64,000 bases of DNA from Parvimonas sp. oral taxon 110 str. F0139 (GCF_000214475.1 NZ_AFII01000002.1:434001-498000), one strand, 5' to 3'; positions 54,447-63,745 are shown, numbered from the stretch's first letter. Numbers and translations: made by a program. The notes: a model not told the origin generated them from the sequence alone.

Positions 54447-56039
54447 TTATTGACCTTCAACAAATCTATCAATATATTCTTGATAAGTCATAAGTCTATC
54501 TTCAAATACATTTTCTTCAATATGAATAATTCTATTTGCGATTGTATTCATAAATTCAGTATCATGACTTGCAAATAAAATATTTCCCTTAAATGCCTTA
54601 AGTCCGTTATTCAAACTGATTATACTTTCAAGATCCAAATGATTTGTTGGTTGATCAAGGATTAAAACATTAGAATTTTTAAGCATCATATATGATAACA
54701 TCATTCTAACTTTTTCTCCCCCAGAAAGTTTTTGAGCAGGTTTTAATGCTTCATCTCCCGAGAACAACATTCTTCCCAAAAATCCTCTGATATAAATTTC
54801 AGATTGCTCTGTTGAATATTGTCTTAACCAGTCAATCAAATTATATGGAGTATCTTTAAAGAACTCTGTATTGTCCTTTGGAAAATAAGATCTTGAAGTA
54901 GTAACCCCCCATTTAAAACTACCACTATCAGCTTCCATCTCTCCTGCTAAAATTTTAAAAAGAGTTGTAATTGCAAGTTCATCTCCAATAAAACCAATTT
55001 TATCATTTTTATTTACCATAAATGAAACTTTATCTAAAACAAGTCTTCCTTCAACTGTCTTTGAAATTTCATTTACTTCTAAAATTTGATTTCCAACTTC
55101 TCTTTCCATTTCAAAACCAACAAAAGGATAACGTCTTGTTGAAGGTTGAATATCTTCAATTTGAATTTTATCAAGTAATTTCTTACGGCTTGTAGCTTGT
55201 TTTGACTTACTCTTATTTGCAGAGAATCTTGCAATAAAATTTTGCAATTCCTTAATTTTATCTTCTTTTTTCTTATTTTGGTCTTTTAACATCTGTGCTG
55301 CAAGTTGACTTGATTCATACCAGAAATCGTAGTTTCCAACAAAAATCTTAATCTTTCTAAAATCAATATCCACCATATGAGTACAAATATTATTTAAAAA
55401 ATATCTGTCGTGGCTAACTACAATAACAGTTCCCTCATAGTCCATAAGGAAATTTTCAAGCCATAATATGCTCTTAATATCCAAGTCATTTGTAGGTTCG
55501 TCAAGGATTAAAATTTCGGGATTTCCAAAAAGCGCCTTTGCAAGTAAAACTTTAACTTTTTCCTTACCTGAAAGTTCACTCATCTTTTTCTCATGCAACT
55601 CAGTTCCGATACCAAGACCTTGTAAAAGAGCTGAAGCATTTGCCTCTGCACTCCAACCGTCCATATCAGCAAATTCTGCTTCAAGTTCAGAAGCTAAAAT
55701 TCCGTCTTCATCTGAAAAATCTTCCTTTGCATAAATGGCTTCTTTTTCTCTAATGATTTCCATTAAACGAGCATTTCCCATAATTACAACATCAATTACT
55801 TTTTCATCTTCAAACTTAAAGTGATCTTGTTCCAAAAAGCTCATACGAGTATTCGGCTTAATAGAAACACTTCCAGTATCAGGTTCAAGTCTTCCCTCTA
55901 AAATCTTAAGAAAAGTTGACTTTCCTGCTCCATTCGCTCCAATTACTCCATAACAATTTCCCGGAGTAAAAGATAAATTTACATCATCAAAAAGTTTTTG
56001 CCCTTGAAAACTCAAACTTAAATCTATTACACTAATCAT
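54447..56039 (-). CDS. ABC-F family ATPase (YkpA/YbiT-like)
   Basis: A soluble 530-residue protein with two ABC domains and no TM segments; ABC-F proteins act on the ribosome (translation factors or antibiotic protection). Domain 1 has Walker A GANGAGKST (~36) and signature LSGKEKVKVLLAKAL, LILDEPTNDLD. Domain 2 has an altered Walker A (GFIGDELAITTLF, with no canonical GKST) and signature LSGGEKVRMMLSYM plus LDQPTNHLDLES. The inter-domain linker carries KSKSKQATSRKKLLDKIQ. The missing lysine in the second Walker A is typical of the YkpA/YbiT subgroup. A specific resistance role is not supported. Confidence 0.9.
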   Translation of the reverse strand: MISVIDLSLSFQGQKLFDDVNLSFTPGNCYGVIGANGAGKSTFLKILEGRLEPDTGSVSIKPNTRMSFLEQDHFKFEDEKVIDVVIMGNARLMEIIREKEAIYAKEDFSDEDGILASELEAEFADMDGWSAEANASALLQGLGIGTELHEKKMSELSGKEKVKVLLAKALFGNPEILILDEPTNDLDIKSILWLENFLMDYEGTVIVVSHDRYFLNNICTHMVDIDFRKIKIFVGNYDFWYESSQLAAQMLKDQNKKKEDKIKELQNFIARFSANKSKSKQATSRKKLLDKIQIEDIQPSTRRYPFVGFEMEREVGNQILEVNEISKTVEGRLVLDKVSFMVNKNDKIGFIGDELAITTLFKILAGEMEADSGSFKWGVTTSRSYFPKDNTEFFKDTPYNLIDWLRQYSTEQSEIYIRGFLGRMLFSGDEALKPAQKLSGGEKVRMMLSYMMLKNSNVLILDQPTNHLDLESIISLNNGLKAFKGNILFASHDTEFMNTIANRIIHIEENVFEDRLMTYQEYIDRFVEGQ

Positions 56040-56122
56040 TTTCTCACCTCATAATAATATTACTTAATTCAATTAAACATAAGTTAGATTATACTATATT
56101 TTGTTTAAATAATCAACTTAAA

Positions 56123-56150
56123 ACAAAAAGAGCGTATCTAAACGCTCATT
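56123..56150 (-). terminator. Rho-independent terminator of the binding-protein gene
   Basis: On the minus strand GAGCGTTTAGATACGCTCTTTTTG, stem GAGCGT/ACGCTC plus T5. Confidence 0.88.
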
Positions 56151-56151
56151 T

Positions 56152-57267
56152 CTATAAAGATAACATAAGTTCTACTTCGTCATCAGTTAATTCATAATTA
56201 TAAAATTTCTTATAGTATTCTTTTATCTTTTCTTTTAATGGATAGTCTTTAAATTCTTCCGGATATGCCTTAGTTGCAAGCCAAGCAAAAGCTAGTGGAG
56301 CATCAGGATTTGGTGTAAACCAGTTCCACATTCCAAGATTTGTATTATATACTTTTCCGTTTTTAACTGCATTTAATGGTGAAAAATCAACTTTATCTAC
56401 CTTGTTTTCAATTATATCCTTAGTTTTAAGTTTTATATGTCCAGGTCCACTTAAGAATAGAATATCAGGGTTCCATTTGTAAAGTTGTTCAAAATTTATT
56501 TTAGCAAAGCCTTTTTCTTCCGCTGCAACATTTTTTACACCTAAGTTATTAAGCCAAGCATCTCCAAATGTGCCTTTACCTGCAACTTGAAGAATTCCAT
56601 CTAAATACTTAAACATAATCATCGCATTCGGTCTTTTATTTTCATCAATTTTAGATATTTTTTCTTTTACTTCAGAAATTAGATTGTCTCCATAGGAAAT
56701 AAAATCATTCATCTTTCCCTTTTCATTGAAGACATCTTCTAAAAGTTTTAACCATTCTTTGTATCTTATTAGTGAATCATTTGGAGTATCATATCCAACT
56801 GTTGCGAAACCTATGATTGGAATTCCTGTCTTTTTAAGTTCTTCGGCATGTTTTTTATTATTTGCATTATAAAATATAACGTCAGGTTTTAATTTCACAA
56901 TTTCTTCAACATTTAAATCACTTTGTCCTTGAACTGTTTCTGTAACATTTTCAAGTTCAGGTGCCATATTTTTTAATACTGTTTTGGATATGGTATTTTT
57001 AAAATCTCCTGCATATCCAACTATATGTGGTGCCTTCCCATTAAAGAATGATACATATGTTGAAACTATTGGAACTTGATCTATTACAATTCTCTTTATA
57101 TTATTCGGAACTTTTACTGTATTACCTGCATGATCTACAACTTCATGTGTTCCTGTATCTTCTTTTTGCTTTTCTTCAACCTTTGTTTGTTCTGTATTTT
57201 TATTTTTTGGTGAACAAGCTGTCAATAAAATAGCACATAAACATAAAATACTTAAAAATTTTTTCAA
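56152..57267 (-). CDS. ABC transporter substrate-binding lipoprotein (iron/siderophore/cobalamin type)
   Basis: Lipid-anchored binding protein of 371 residues. The likely start is TTG 57267, 8 nt after AAGGAGGA; ATG 57288 lacks a signal. The signal peptide ends at lipobox LTAC. The mature domain is a class III (FhuD/BtuF) fold: VVDHAGNTVKVPNNIKRIVI at the start, LKPDVIFYNANNKKHAEELK, IPIIGF, KWNPDILFLSGPG and the long central helix. No permease or ATPase genes are adjacent, so it relies on a transporter encoded elsewhere. The ligand (Fe-siderophore, heme, cobalamin or metal) is not predictable. Confidence 0.92.
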   Translation of the reverse strand: MKKFLSILCLCAILLTACSPKNKNTEQTKVEEKQKEDTGTHEVVDHAGNTVKVPNNIKRIVIDQVPIVSTYVSFFNGKAPHIVGYAGDFKNTISKTVLKNMAPELENVTETVQGQSDLNVEEIVKLKPDVIFYNANNKKHAEELKKTGIPIIGFATVGYDTPNDSLIRYKEWLKLLEDVFNEKGKMNDFISYGDNLISEVKEKISKIDENKRPNAMIMFKYLDGILQVAGKGTFGDAWLNNLGVKNVAAEEKGFAKINFEQLYKWNPDILFLSGPGHIKLKTKDIIENKVDKVDFSPLNAVKNGKVYNTNLGMWNWFTPNPDAPLAFAWLATKAYPEEFKDYPLKEKIKEYYKKFYNYELTDDEVELMLSL

Positions 57268-57442
57268 AATATCCTCCTTATAAAACAAAATAAATATTCT
57301 TACAATGTAATTATAACAGATATGAAAATTAAAATCAAAAAATTATAAAATCTATTATCAAAATCATCCAGCGTTATTTTATTTTAAGAATAATTATAAA
57401 TAAGTTTTTTCAACTTTAAAATTTTTAATAATACAATCGCTC

Positions 57443-57472
57443 TTTACATATTATCAATTAGTATGTTATAAT
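57443..57472 (+). promoter_or_regulatory. Promoter of the hydCBA operon
   Basis: TTTACA at 57443-57448, an 18-nt spacer and TATAAT at 57467-57472; the leader is about 70 nt, ending with AGGAGG before ATG 57551. The remainder of the gap is AT-rich. Confidence 0.72.
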
Positions 57473-57550
57473 AAAGTTGTAATTGGTTATGTTCTATAAA
57501 AATATTATTCCATTACACAGCAAAAATTTATGTAATTTAGGAGGTAAAAA

Positions 57551-58018
57551 ATGTGTAATAATTGTAATTGCTTTAGTGAAATTAAAGAATACATTAAAGG
57601 CAAAGAATCTTCAGATTTGATTGAAATTTTGCATAAAACTCAAGATCTTTACGGATATATTCCAAAAGAAGTTGTTTACATAATTTCAAAAGGAATAGAT
57701 GTTCCCGCTTCTGAAATTTATGGAGTTGTTACATTTTATTCAAGATTTAGTTTAGTTCCAAAGGGAAAATATGCTATTTCAGTATGTATGGGTACAGCTT
57801 GTTATGTAAAAGGAGCAGAAAATTTATTAGATGAATTTTCCAATCTTTTAGGTATCAAGGTTGGTGAAACAACAGATGATTTATTGTTTTCATTGATTGA
57901 AACAAGATGTGTCGGCGATTGTGCAAATGCCCCTATAGTTACTGTTAACGATAAAGTTTATACTCATGTTTCGAAGAATGACATAAGAGATATCTTAGCA
58001 GAGGCAAAGGAGGTTTAG
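57551..58018 (+). CDS. hydC: NADH dehydrogenase-like / hydrogenase subunit C (NuoE-type 2Fe-2S protein)
   Basis: A 155-residue thioredoxin-like [2Fe-2S] subunit of the trimeric [FeFe]-hydrogenase. It has YGYIPKEVVYIISKG and GVVTFYSRFSLVPKGKYA, with cluster ligands in SVCMGTACYVKGAE (CxxxxC) and RCVGDCANAPIVTV (CxxxC). An extra N-terminal MCNNCNC motif is unusual for NuoE proteins. It ends 1 bp before the hydB start; AGGAGGT is inside its tail, so the two are coupled. Electrons pass between NADH and hydrogenase via HydB. Confidence 0.93.
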   Translation: MCNNCNCFSEIKEYIKGKESSDLIEILHKTQDLYGYIPKEVVYIISKGIDVPASEIYGVVTFYSRFSLVPKGKYAISVCMGTACYVKGAENLLDEFSNLLGIKVGETTDDLLFSLIETRCVGDCANAPIVTVNDKVYTHVSKNDIRDILAEAKEV

Positions 58019-58019
58019 T

Positions 58020-59600
58020 ATGGGATATATAGAAAACTTAGACAAAATAAAGAATAAAAAATATCCTGAAATGTTAGAAATCAAATCACAAGATGAAAAA
58101 TACATAGTTGATGATAAAGGAATAAGATTAAGAGGAGATTTTTTTGAAAAACAAACCCGTCTAGCATTAAAAAATTATGATATTATAAATCCTTTAGATA
58201 TTGAAGAATACATAGCAATGGGTGGTTATTATGCCCTTGAAAATGCAATTTTCAACTTAGAGAAAAAAGATATTATTGACATAGTAAAAGATTCAAATCT
58301 AAGAGGTAGAGGTGGAGCTGGATTCCCTACTGGAAGAAAATGGGAAGGAGCTTTTAGACAAGATGCAGAAATTAAATACGTAATCTGTAATGCTGATGAA
58401 GGCGATCCAGGTGCATATATGGATAGGTCCATCCTCGAAGGAGATCCACATGTTGTAATTGAAGGTATGGCTATAGCTGCAAGATCAATTGGCGCTAGTA
58501 AAGGTTATGTATATGTAAGAGCGGAATATCCTAAGGCGGTTAAAATGCTTACTCATGCAATTGAAGAGGCTAAAAAATATAATTTATTAGGCGATAATAT
58601 TATGGGCTCTGATTTTTCTTTTGATTTACAAATTAGATTAGGTGCAGGTGCCTTCGTTTGTGGAGAAGGTACTGCTCTTATAAAATCAATAGAAGGAAAA
58701 AGAGGTATGCCTAAATCAAAAGTTTATAGAACGACTGAGAGAGGACTTTTTGAATACCCTACCGTTTTAAATAATGTTGAAACTTTTGCAAATATTCCTT
58801 TGATAATAAATAATGGTGCTGATTGGTTTAAGTCAATTGGTACGGAAGATTCTTCTGGAACAAAAGTTTTTGCATTGGTTGGAAAAGTTGTAAATGCTGG
58901 ACTTGTTGAAGTTCCTATGGGAAAAACTATAAATGAAATTGTACTTGATATTGGTGGCGGATGCCCTAATAACAAGAAAATTAAAGCCGTACAAACCGGT
59001 GGCCCCTCAGGAGGTTGTATTCCTGAGAGATTATTTGATACAAAAGTGGACTTCATTTCACTTGCAAGAATAGGCTCAATTATGGGTTCAGGTGGTATGG
59101 TTGTTATGGATGAAGATGACTGTATGGTTGATATTGCAAAATTCTTTATGAAATTTACTGTTGATGAATCTTGTGGTAAATGTACCCCTTGTAGAATTGG
59201 AAATAGAAGAGTTTTAGAAATTTTAGAAAGAATTACCTCAGGAAGCGGCGAAATGGAAGATTTGGATTTACTCCAAGAACTTTCAGAAGTAATTACAGAT
59301 ACAAGTTTATGTGGTCTTGGTAAAACAGCAACTACTCCTGTTTTAAGCTCAATGCATTATTTTAGAGACGAATATGAAACTCATATTAAAGAAAAAAGTT
59401 GTCATGCTCATGTTTGTAAAGACCTTCTTCAATATTACATTACAGAAAACTGTATTGGTTGTAGGTTGTGTAAGAGACAATGTCCTGTTGATGCTATTGA
59501 AGGCGAAAGAAAAGAAAGACATGTTATCGATACAAGCAAATGTATCAAATGTAATAACTGTCTTGAAAAATGTCCTGTTAAGGCAATCATCTTGAGATAG
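58020..59600 (+). CDS. hydB: NAD(P)H-dependent bifurcating hydrogenase subunit B (NuoF-like)
   Basis: A 526-residue flavin subunit. It has FMN/NADH motifs LRGRGGAGFPTGRKWEG and NADEGDPGAYMDRSILEGDP, the 4Fe-4S site SCGKCTPCRIG...CGLG, and two C-terminal ferredoxin clusters (CIGCRLCKRQCP and CIKCNNCLEKCP), as in bifurcating HydB. Two departures are visible. The usual thioredoxin-like [2Fe-2S] domain at the N-terminus is absent; the first ~75 residues have no Cys. And the conserved CGEETAL motif reads CGEGTAL, with the following Pro/Arg-rich loop replaced by GMPKSKVYRT. These affect the nucleotide/FMN neighbourhood, so cofactor use could differ. hydA follows 9 bp later. Confidence 0.93.
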   Translation: MGYIENLDKIKNKKYPEMLEIKSQDEKYIVDDKGIRLRGDFFEKQTRLALKNYDIINPLDIEEYIAMGGYYALENAIFNLEKKDIIDIVKDSNLRGRGGAGFPTGRKWEGAFRQDAEIKYVICNADEGDPGAYMDRSILEGDPHVVIEGMAIAARSIGASKGYVYVRAEYPKAVKMLTHAIEEAKKYNLLGDNIMGSDFSFDLQIRLGAGAFVCGEGTALIKSIEGKRGMPKSKVYRTTERGLFEYPTVLNNVETFANIPLIINNGADWFKSIGTEDSSGTKVFALVGKVVNAGLVEVPMGKTINEIVLDIGGGCPNNKKIKAVQTGGPSGGCIPERLFDTKVDFISLARIGSIMGSGGMVVMDEDDCMVDIAKFFMKFTVDESCGKCTPCRIGNRRVLEILERITSGSGEMEDLDLLQELSEVITDTSLCGLGKTATTPVLSSMHYFRDEYETHIKEKSCHAHVCKDLLQYYITENCIGCRLCKRQCPVDAIEGERKERHVIDTSKCIKCNNCLEKCPVKAIILR

Positions 59601-59609
59601 GAGGTAATT

Positions 59610-61334
59610 ATGGTTAATTTAAAAATAAATGGACAAGATGTTCAAGTTGAAAAAGGTACTACAATACTTGAAGCTGCTAAAAAAATTAATATAAAAATCC
59701 CAACTCTTTGCCACATGGATATGAAAGGTTTAGGATTTATAAATAGAGATGCAAACTGTAGAGTTTGTCTTGTTGAACTTATGGATAAAGGCACATTGGT
59801 TCCAGCTTGTGATACACTTGTAAAAGAAGGAATGGATGTAAGAACTGATACTTATAGAGTTATCCGTTCAAGAAAAGTAAATATTGAATTATTACTTTCA
59901 AATCACCCTACTGATTGTCTAGTATGTTCCAAGAGTGGAAACTGTGAATTACAAGATTTAGCTTGGCTTGCAAATATTAGAACAATTAGATTTACCGGTG
60001 AAAGAATTAATTTTCCTTTGGATAATTCTTCCCTTTCTCTTATTAGAGATCCTAACAAATGTGTACTTTGTAAAAGATGTGAAACTATGTGTAACGAAGT
60101 GCAAACTGTTGGAACTTTAACAGATGTAGGTAGAGGTTTCCCTGTTGTAGTAGGAACTGAATTTGATGAACCTATGATAAATACAAACTGTACTTTCTGT
60201 GGTCAATGCTTAAGTGTTTGTCCTACAGGAGCTCTTGCAGAAGTTAGCTCAATACAACAAGTTACTAGAGCTTTAATGGATAAGACAAAAACTGTTATAG
60301 TTCAAACTGCACCTGCAGTTAGAGTTGCATTGGGAGAAGAATTCGGAATGGAACCGGGAACAGTAGTTACCGGAAAGATGGTAACTGCCCTTAGGAATAT
60401 AGGTTTTGACTATGTTTTTGATACAGATTTTGCAGCAGATTTAACTACAATGGAAGAGGCAAAAGAATTTGTTTCAAGATTTGAAAAAGGAGAAAATCTT
60501 CCAATATTGACAAGCTGTTGTCCAAGTTGGGTAAATTTCATCGAAAATAACTTCCCTGAAATGTTACATATCCCTTCTTCTTGTAAATCACCACATGAAA
60601 TGTTTGGATCAGTAGCAAAGTCATATTTTGCCGAAAAAATGAATATAGATCCTAAAGACATAGTTGTTGTATCCGTTATGCCTTGTGTTGCTAAAAAATA
60701 TGAATCAGCAAGACCTGAACTTAGCAATAAAGGATTGAGTGATGTTGACTATGTTTTGAGTACAAGAGAAATCGCACATATGATTAAAGACTGTGCTATG
60801 GATTTTCCTAAACTTGAAGATTCAGACTTTGATAGCATTATGGGAGAATCATCAGGAGCTGGTGTAATTTTCGGCTCAACTGGTGGTGTAATGGAAGCCG
60901 CACTTAGAACTGCATACAATATGATTACAGGAGAAGATCTTCAAAATGTAGAATATACTGAATTAAAGGATTTAAGAGGATTTAAAGAAGCGGAAATTGA
61001 AATAAAAGGCAAAAAGATTAAAGCTGCTGTTGTAAGTGGTTTAGGTAATGCTAGAAAACTTTTAAACTCTATTAAATCTAAAGAAAAAACTTATGATATT
61101 ATTGAAATAATGGCTTGCCCTGGTGGTTGTATTGCTGGTGGTGGTCAACCTTTCATACATGGAGATACTGACATAATTGAAAAGAGAATGCATGGTATTC
61201 ACAGAGAAGATAGAAATAAGTCAATCAGATTATCCTATAAAAACCCATCAATTCAAAAAATATATAATGAATACTTGGGAGAACCTGGTGGAGAAAGAGC
61301 ACATCATCTACTTCACACAACTTATGGAAAATAG
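59610..61334 (+). CDS. hydA: [FeFe]-hydrogenase catalytic subunit
   Basis: Reduces protons to H2 with electrons from NADH and/or ferredoxin. The 574-residue sequence has an N-terminal plant-type [2Fe-2S] domain (CRVCLVEL...VPACDT), a His-Cys3 cluster (HPTDCLVCSKSGNCELQ), two ferredoxin 4Fe-4S clusters (CVLCKRCETMCNEV and CTFCGQCLSVCPTG), then the H-cluster: TSCCPSWVNFIE (L1), MPCVAKKYE (L2) and MACPGGCIAGGGQP (L3). The small-subunit tail YLGEPGGERAHHLLHTTY is also present. All ligands are intact. This is the M3 group used in the HydABC bifurcating complex. Maturases (HydEFG) are not in the window. Confidence 0.97.
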   Translation: MVNLKINGQDVQVEKGTTILEAAKKINIKIPTLCHMDMKGLGFINRDANCRVCLVELMDKGTLVPACDTLVKEGMDVRTDTYRVIRSRKVNIELLLSNHPTDCLVCSKSGNCELQDLAWLANIRTIRFTGERINFPLDNSSLSLIRDPNKCVLCKRCETMCNEVQTVGTLTDVGRGFPVVVGTEFDEPMINTNCTFCGQCLSVCPTGALAEVSSIQQVTRALMDKTKTVIVQTAPAVRVALGEEFGMEPGTVVTGKMVTALRNIGFDYVFDTDFAADLTTMEEAKEFVSRFEKGENLPILTSCCPSWVNFIENNFPEMLHIPSSCKSPHEMFGSVAKSYFAEKMNIDPKDIVVVSVMPCVAKKYESARPELSNKGLSDVDYVLSTREIAHMIKDCAMDFPKLEDSDFDSIMGESSGAGVIFGSTGGVMEAALRTAYNMITGEDLQNVEYTELKDLRGFKEAEIEIKGKKIKAAVVSGLGNARKLLNSIKSKEKTYDIIEIMACPGGCIAGGGQPFIHGDTDIIEKRMHGIHREDRNKSIRLSYKNPSIQKIYNEYLGEPGGERAHHLLHTTYGK

Positions 61335-61360
61335 AAATTAAATTTAATAAAACTTAAACT

Positions 61361-61398
61361 AAAAAGGATTGAAATTATAAAATTTCAATCCTTTTTTC
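61361..61398. terminator. Bidirectional terminator between hydA and the purine permease
   Basis: AAAAGGATTGAAATT-ATAA-AATTTCAATCCTTTTTT, 14-bp stem, A/T runs on both sides. Confidence 0.95.
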
Positions 61399-61408
61399 TT
61401 AATAATTA

Positions 61409-62719
61409 TTACATAAATGCTTCTGCTACGAATTTTAATATGAATAGTAAAGCTAAAATATATACTACTGGAGAAACTTCTTTTCCTCTACCTGAGATTA
61501 ATTTTAATACAGCATATGAAACTATCCCAAAAACAATTCCATTTGCTATTGAATATGATAGAGGCATCATAATAATAGTTAAAAATGCAGGCAATGCTTC
61601 TGTATAATCCTCAAAATCAATTTTCTTTATTCCAGTAATCATAAATAATCCAACAACAATTAATGCAGAAGATGTTGCATAAGTAGGAATTACTGCAAAA
61701 ATAGGTTGGAAAATCAAAGCCAATAAGAAAAGAAGAGCTGTAACTATTGAAGTAAGTCCTGTTCTTCCACCTTCAGCAACCCCCGCTGCACTTTCAACAA
61801 ATGTAGTTACTGTTGAAGTTCCAAGCATTGCTCCAGCAGTTGTTCCTATTGCATCTGCGAAAAGAGCTTGTCTTGCTTTTGGTAAATTTCCATCTTTGTC
61901 TAACATATCAGCTTTTGATGCAACCCCTACTAAAGTTCCTACTGTATCAAATAAGTCAACAAACAGAAAAGCAAAAAGAGCTACAAACATTTCAGTTGAT
62001 AAAACTTTGCTAAAATCAAATTTCATAAATATAGGAGCTATGCTTGATGGCTTACCTATAATTGCCTTTGGAAGTTCAGAAACTCCACAAATTATTGACA
62101 CTGCTGTAGTGGCTAACATCCCAAATAAAATTGCTCCTGGAACTTTTTTTACAAGTAAGAAAATAGTAAATAAAATACCAAAAATTGTAATTAATGAAGT
62201 AGTACTTGTAATTGTCCCTAAGTCAAGAGGTATTCCTTGTCCTTGTTTAACAAGTCCAGCTTGATACAATCCTAAAAATGCTATAAAAATACCAATTCCT
62301 GCGCTTACTGCTTGTTTAAGTGAATATGGCATAGCATTTACAATCATTTCTCTAACTTTTGTAAAAGTTAAAATTAAAAAGACAATACCCTCTAATAAAA
62401 CAGCAGTTAAAGCAAATTGCCAACTGTATCCTTTACCAATTACTATAGTATAAGCAAAGTAAGCATTTAAGCCCATACCTGGAGCTAATGCAAAAGGATA
62501 ATTTGCAAGTAGTGCCATTATAACTGTTCCTATGAATGATGCGATTGCTGTTGTTGTAAATACTGCACCTTTATCCATTCCTGCCTCGGATAAAATTGTA
62601 GGATTTACAACTAATATGTACGCCATAGTCATAAATGTGGTAATACCTGCTAAAATCTCTGTTCTAACAGTTGTTTTGTGTTCCTTGAGTTTGAAAAAAT
62701 TTTCAAAAAACGTGCTCAT
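61409..62719 (-). CDS. AzgA/PbuG family purine permease (NCS2)
   Basis: Membrane importer for hypoxanthine, guanine or adenine. The start is ATG 62719 with TAGGAGGAATT just upstream; the frame is open to 62812 but that stretch overlaps the riboswitch terminator. The 436-residue protein has about 12 TM segments and AzgA features: ILAGITTFMTMAYILVVNP, NYPFALAPGMGLNAYFAYTI, FLFVDLFDTVGTLVGVASKA and TSTVTTFVESAAGVAEGGRT. Purine specificity is inferred from the AzgA subgroup; the leader is a ykkC-type riboswitch. Confidence 0.93.
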   Translation of the reverse strand: MSTFFENFFKLKEHKTTVRTEILAGITTFMTMAYILVVNPTILSEAGMDKGAVFTTTAIASFIGTVIMALLANYPFALAPGMGLNAYFAYTIVIGKGYSWQFALTAVLLEGIVFLILTFTKVREMIVNAMPYSLKQAVSAGIGIFIAFLGLYQAGLVKQGQGIPLDLGTITSTTSLITIFGILFTIFLLVKKVPGAILFGMLATTAVSIICGVSELPKAIIGKPSSIAPIFMKFDFSKVLSTEMFVALFAFLFVDLFDTVGTLVGVASKADMLDKDGNLPKARQALFADAIGTTAGAMLGTSTVTTFVESAAGVAEGGRTGLTSIVTALLFLLALIFQPIFAVIPTYATSSALIVVGLFMITGIKKIDFEDYTEALPAFLTIIMMPLSYSIANGIVFGIVSYAVLKLISGRGKEVSPVVYILALLFILKFVAEAFM

Positions 62720-62778
62720 AATTCCTCCTAAAAAAATTTTTTTGCAAAAAACAAAAATAACTCTTAAAAAATAACATC

Positions 62779-62930
62779 TAAAAAAAATAAACGCCCAAAA
62801 AGTAGGCTTCAAGCGAAACCTACCTTCTGGGCTTTTCTCCCTTAGGTGTAGTGCATAGCACCTGCACAGCTTGGACCTGCAAGAAAAATCTTCGGAACCC
62901 TATGTGCACTTTCTCTTTGAGTTATCAATA
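62779..62930 (-). promoter_or_regulatory. ykkC-family riboswitch with terminator, upstream of purine permease
   Basis: Read on the minus strand: ATAGGGTTCCGAAG, a short hairpin, GCAGGTCCAAGC, a GTGCAGGTGC...GCAC arm, ACACCTAAGGGAGAAAAGCCC (in part; 62829-62922 in all). AGGGTTCCG, GGTCC and GGGA.AAAGCCC are the conserved ykkC blocks. Next comes a terminator in which the aptamer 3' GCCCAGAAGGTAGG pairs with CCTACTTTTTGGGC before a T-rich tail (62779-62800). So the aptamer and terminator compete for the GCCC. GGTCCAAG rather than GGTCCGAGAGA and the purine-permease context argue for a subtype-2 (PRPP, ppGpp or nucleotide) rather than guanidine class; the ligand is open. Confidence 0.72.
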
Positions 62931-63008
62931 TCACATCAATATAATAACAGCAAATAAATCTTTTGTCAATATCTATTTATTAGCTAATATTCTCAATTTA
63001 ATTTTAAA

Positions 63009-63048
63009 AAAGGAATAATAATTCTTTATGATTTAATATTCCTTTATT
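63009..63048 (-). terminator. Terminator-like hairpin after the SAP-domain gene
   Basis: On the minus strand AAAGGAATATTAAATC...TTATTATTCCTTTTTT, stem AAAGGAATA/TATTCCTTT approx, then T6. Confidence 0.6.
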
Positions 63049-63066
63049 AGTCTGATTAACAGGTAT

Positions 63067-63678
63067 TTATTTTCGATATTCCTTTACTTTACGAGAATAC
63101 TTGTCCAACAATTCTCTTGAATATTTTTTTCGTTTTTCGAATCTCTAACCTCTTTCCAAAGAATAGAAGCTACTTTTAACTTATTCGAATACTCTAAACT
63201 AGATTCATCAGAGCAAAAGTCTTTTAAAAATTGATTCCATTCACATACTGAATTATCATACTTTGCATAATCCGATTTTCCATAATACACGTTTAGCATA
63301 TCCTGAATTGTAAAATTCAAATCTTTATCTTTTTTACTTTTCTCCAAGATGTCGCCATATCAGCATTAAATTTAAATGGTGAAATTCCTGTTAAATTAGA
63401 AAAGTATTCTCTAAACTTTGCATTAAAGGAAAAACCACACTCAAGTAATGGCGTATCTAAAGTAATATTTTCCACTTTCTTCTTTTCTTTTTTATTACAG
63501 TCTTTTTAATGATATTTCCTTTAAAATACTCCTCAATAGTACAATTAAGTTCTTGTTTTGTCCCTCTATATTCTAAACCTAGTAATTTACATATTTGAGA
63601 AAGTTCTTCACGATACCAATAATATTTACAAAATTCTTCAAACGTTTTAATTTCTTGAAACTCCGGTCTTTTTGTCAA
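63067..63678 (-). pseudogene. SAP-motif / DUF6434-like protein, multiply frameshifted
   Basis: One gene in pieces. From ATG 63678, MTKRPEFQEIKTFEEFCKYY and LSQICKLLGLEYRGTKQELN (SAP-like helix-extended-loop-helix, residues ~30-50) read to a break in an A6 tract (63488-63493). Restoring one A gives KKKVENITLDTPLLECGFSF and FNADMATSWRKV. A second A6 tract (63330-63335) breaks again; after repair it continues NFTIQDMLNVYYGKSDYAKY to 63084. A third probable slip at 63124-63130 would change the end to YSRELLDKYSRKVKEYRK, stop at 63067. The parts 63084-63347 and 63457-63678 are the open segments. Intact length would be about 204 residues. DNA-binding is possible for SAP proteins; function unknown. 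Confidence 0.68.
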
Positions 63679-63705
63679 TGATTTACCTCCAATAAATAGC
63701 AGTTA

Positions 63706-63745
63706 AAAATAAAGAGAAGTAACCTTTAATATAACTCCTCTTTAT
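63706..63745 (-). terminator. Rho-independent terminator of the right-edge hydrolase gene
   Basis: On the minus strand AAAGAGGAGTTATATTAAAGGTTACTTCTCTTTATTTTT; stem with mismatches, downstream of TAA 63752. Confidence 0.6.

Noticed and set aside
62779..62930. Purine (guanine/adenine) riboswitch before the AzgA permease
   Set aside because: The leader lacks the purine-aptamer core and instead has the AGGGTTCCG, GGTCC and AAAGCCC blocks of the ykkC family.
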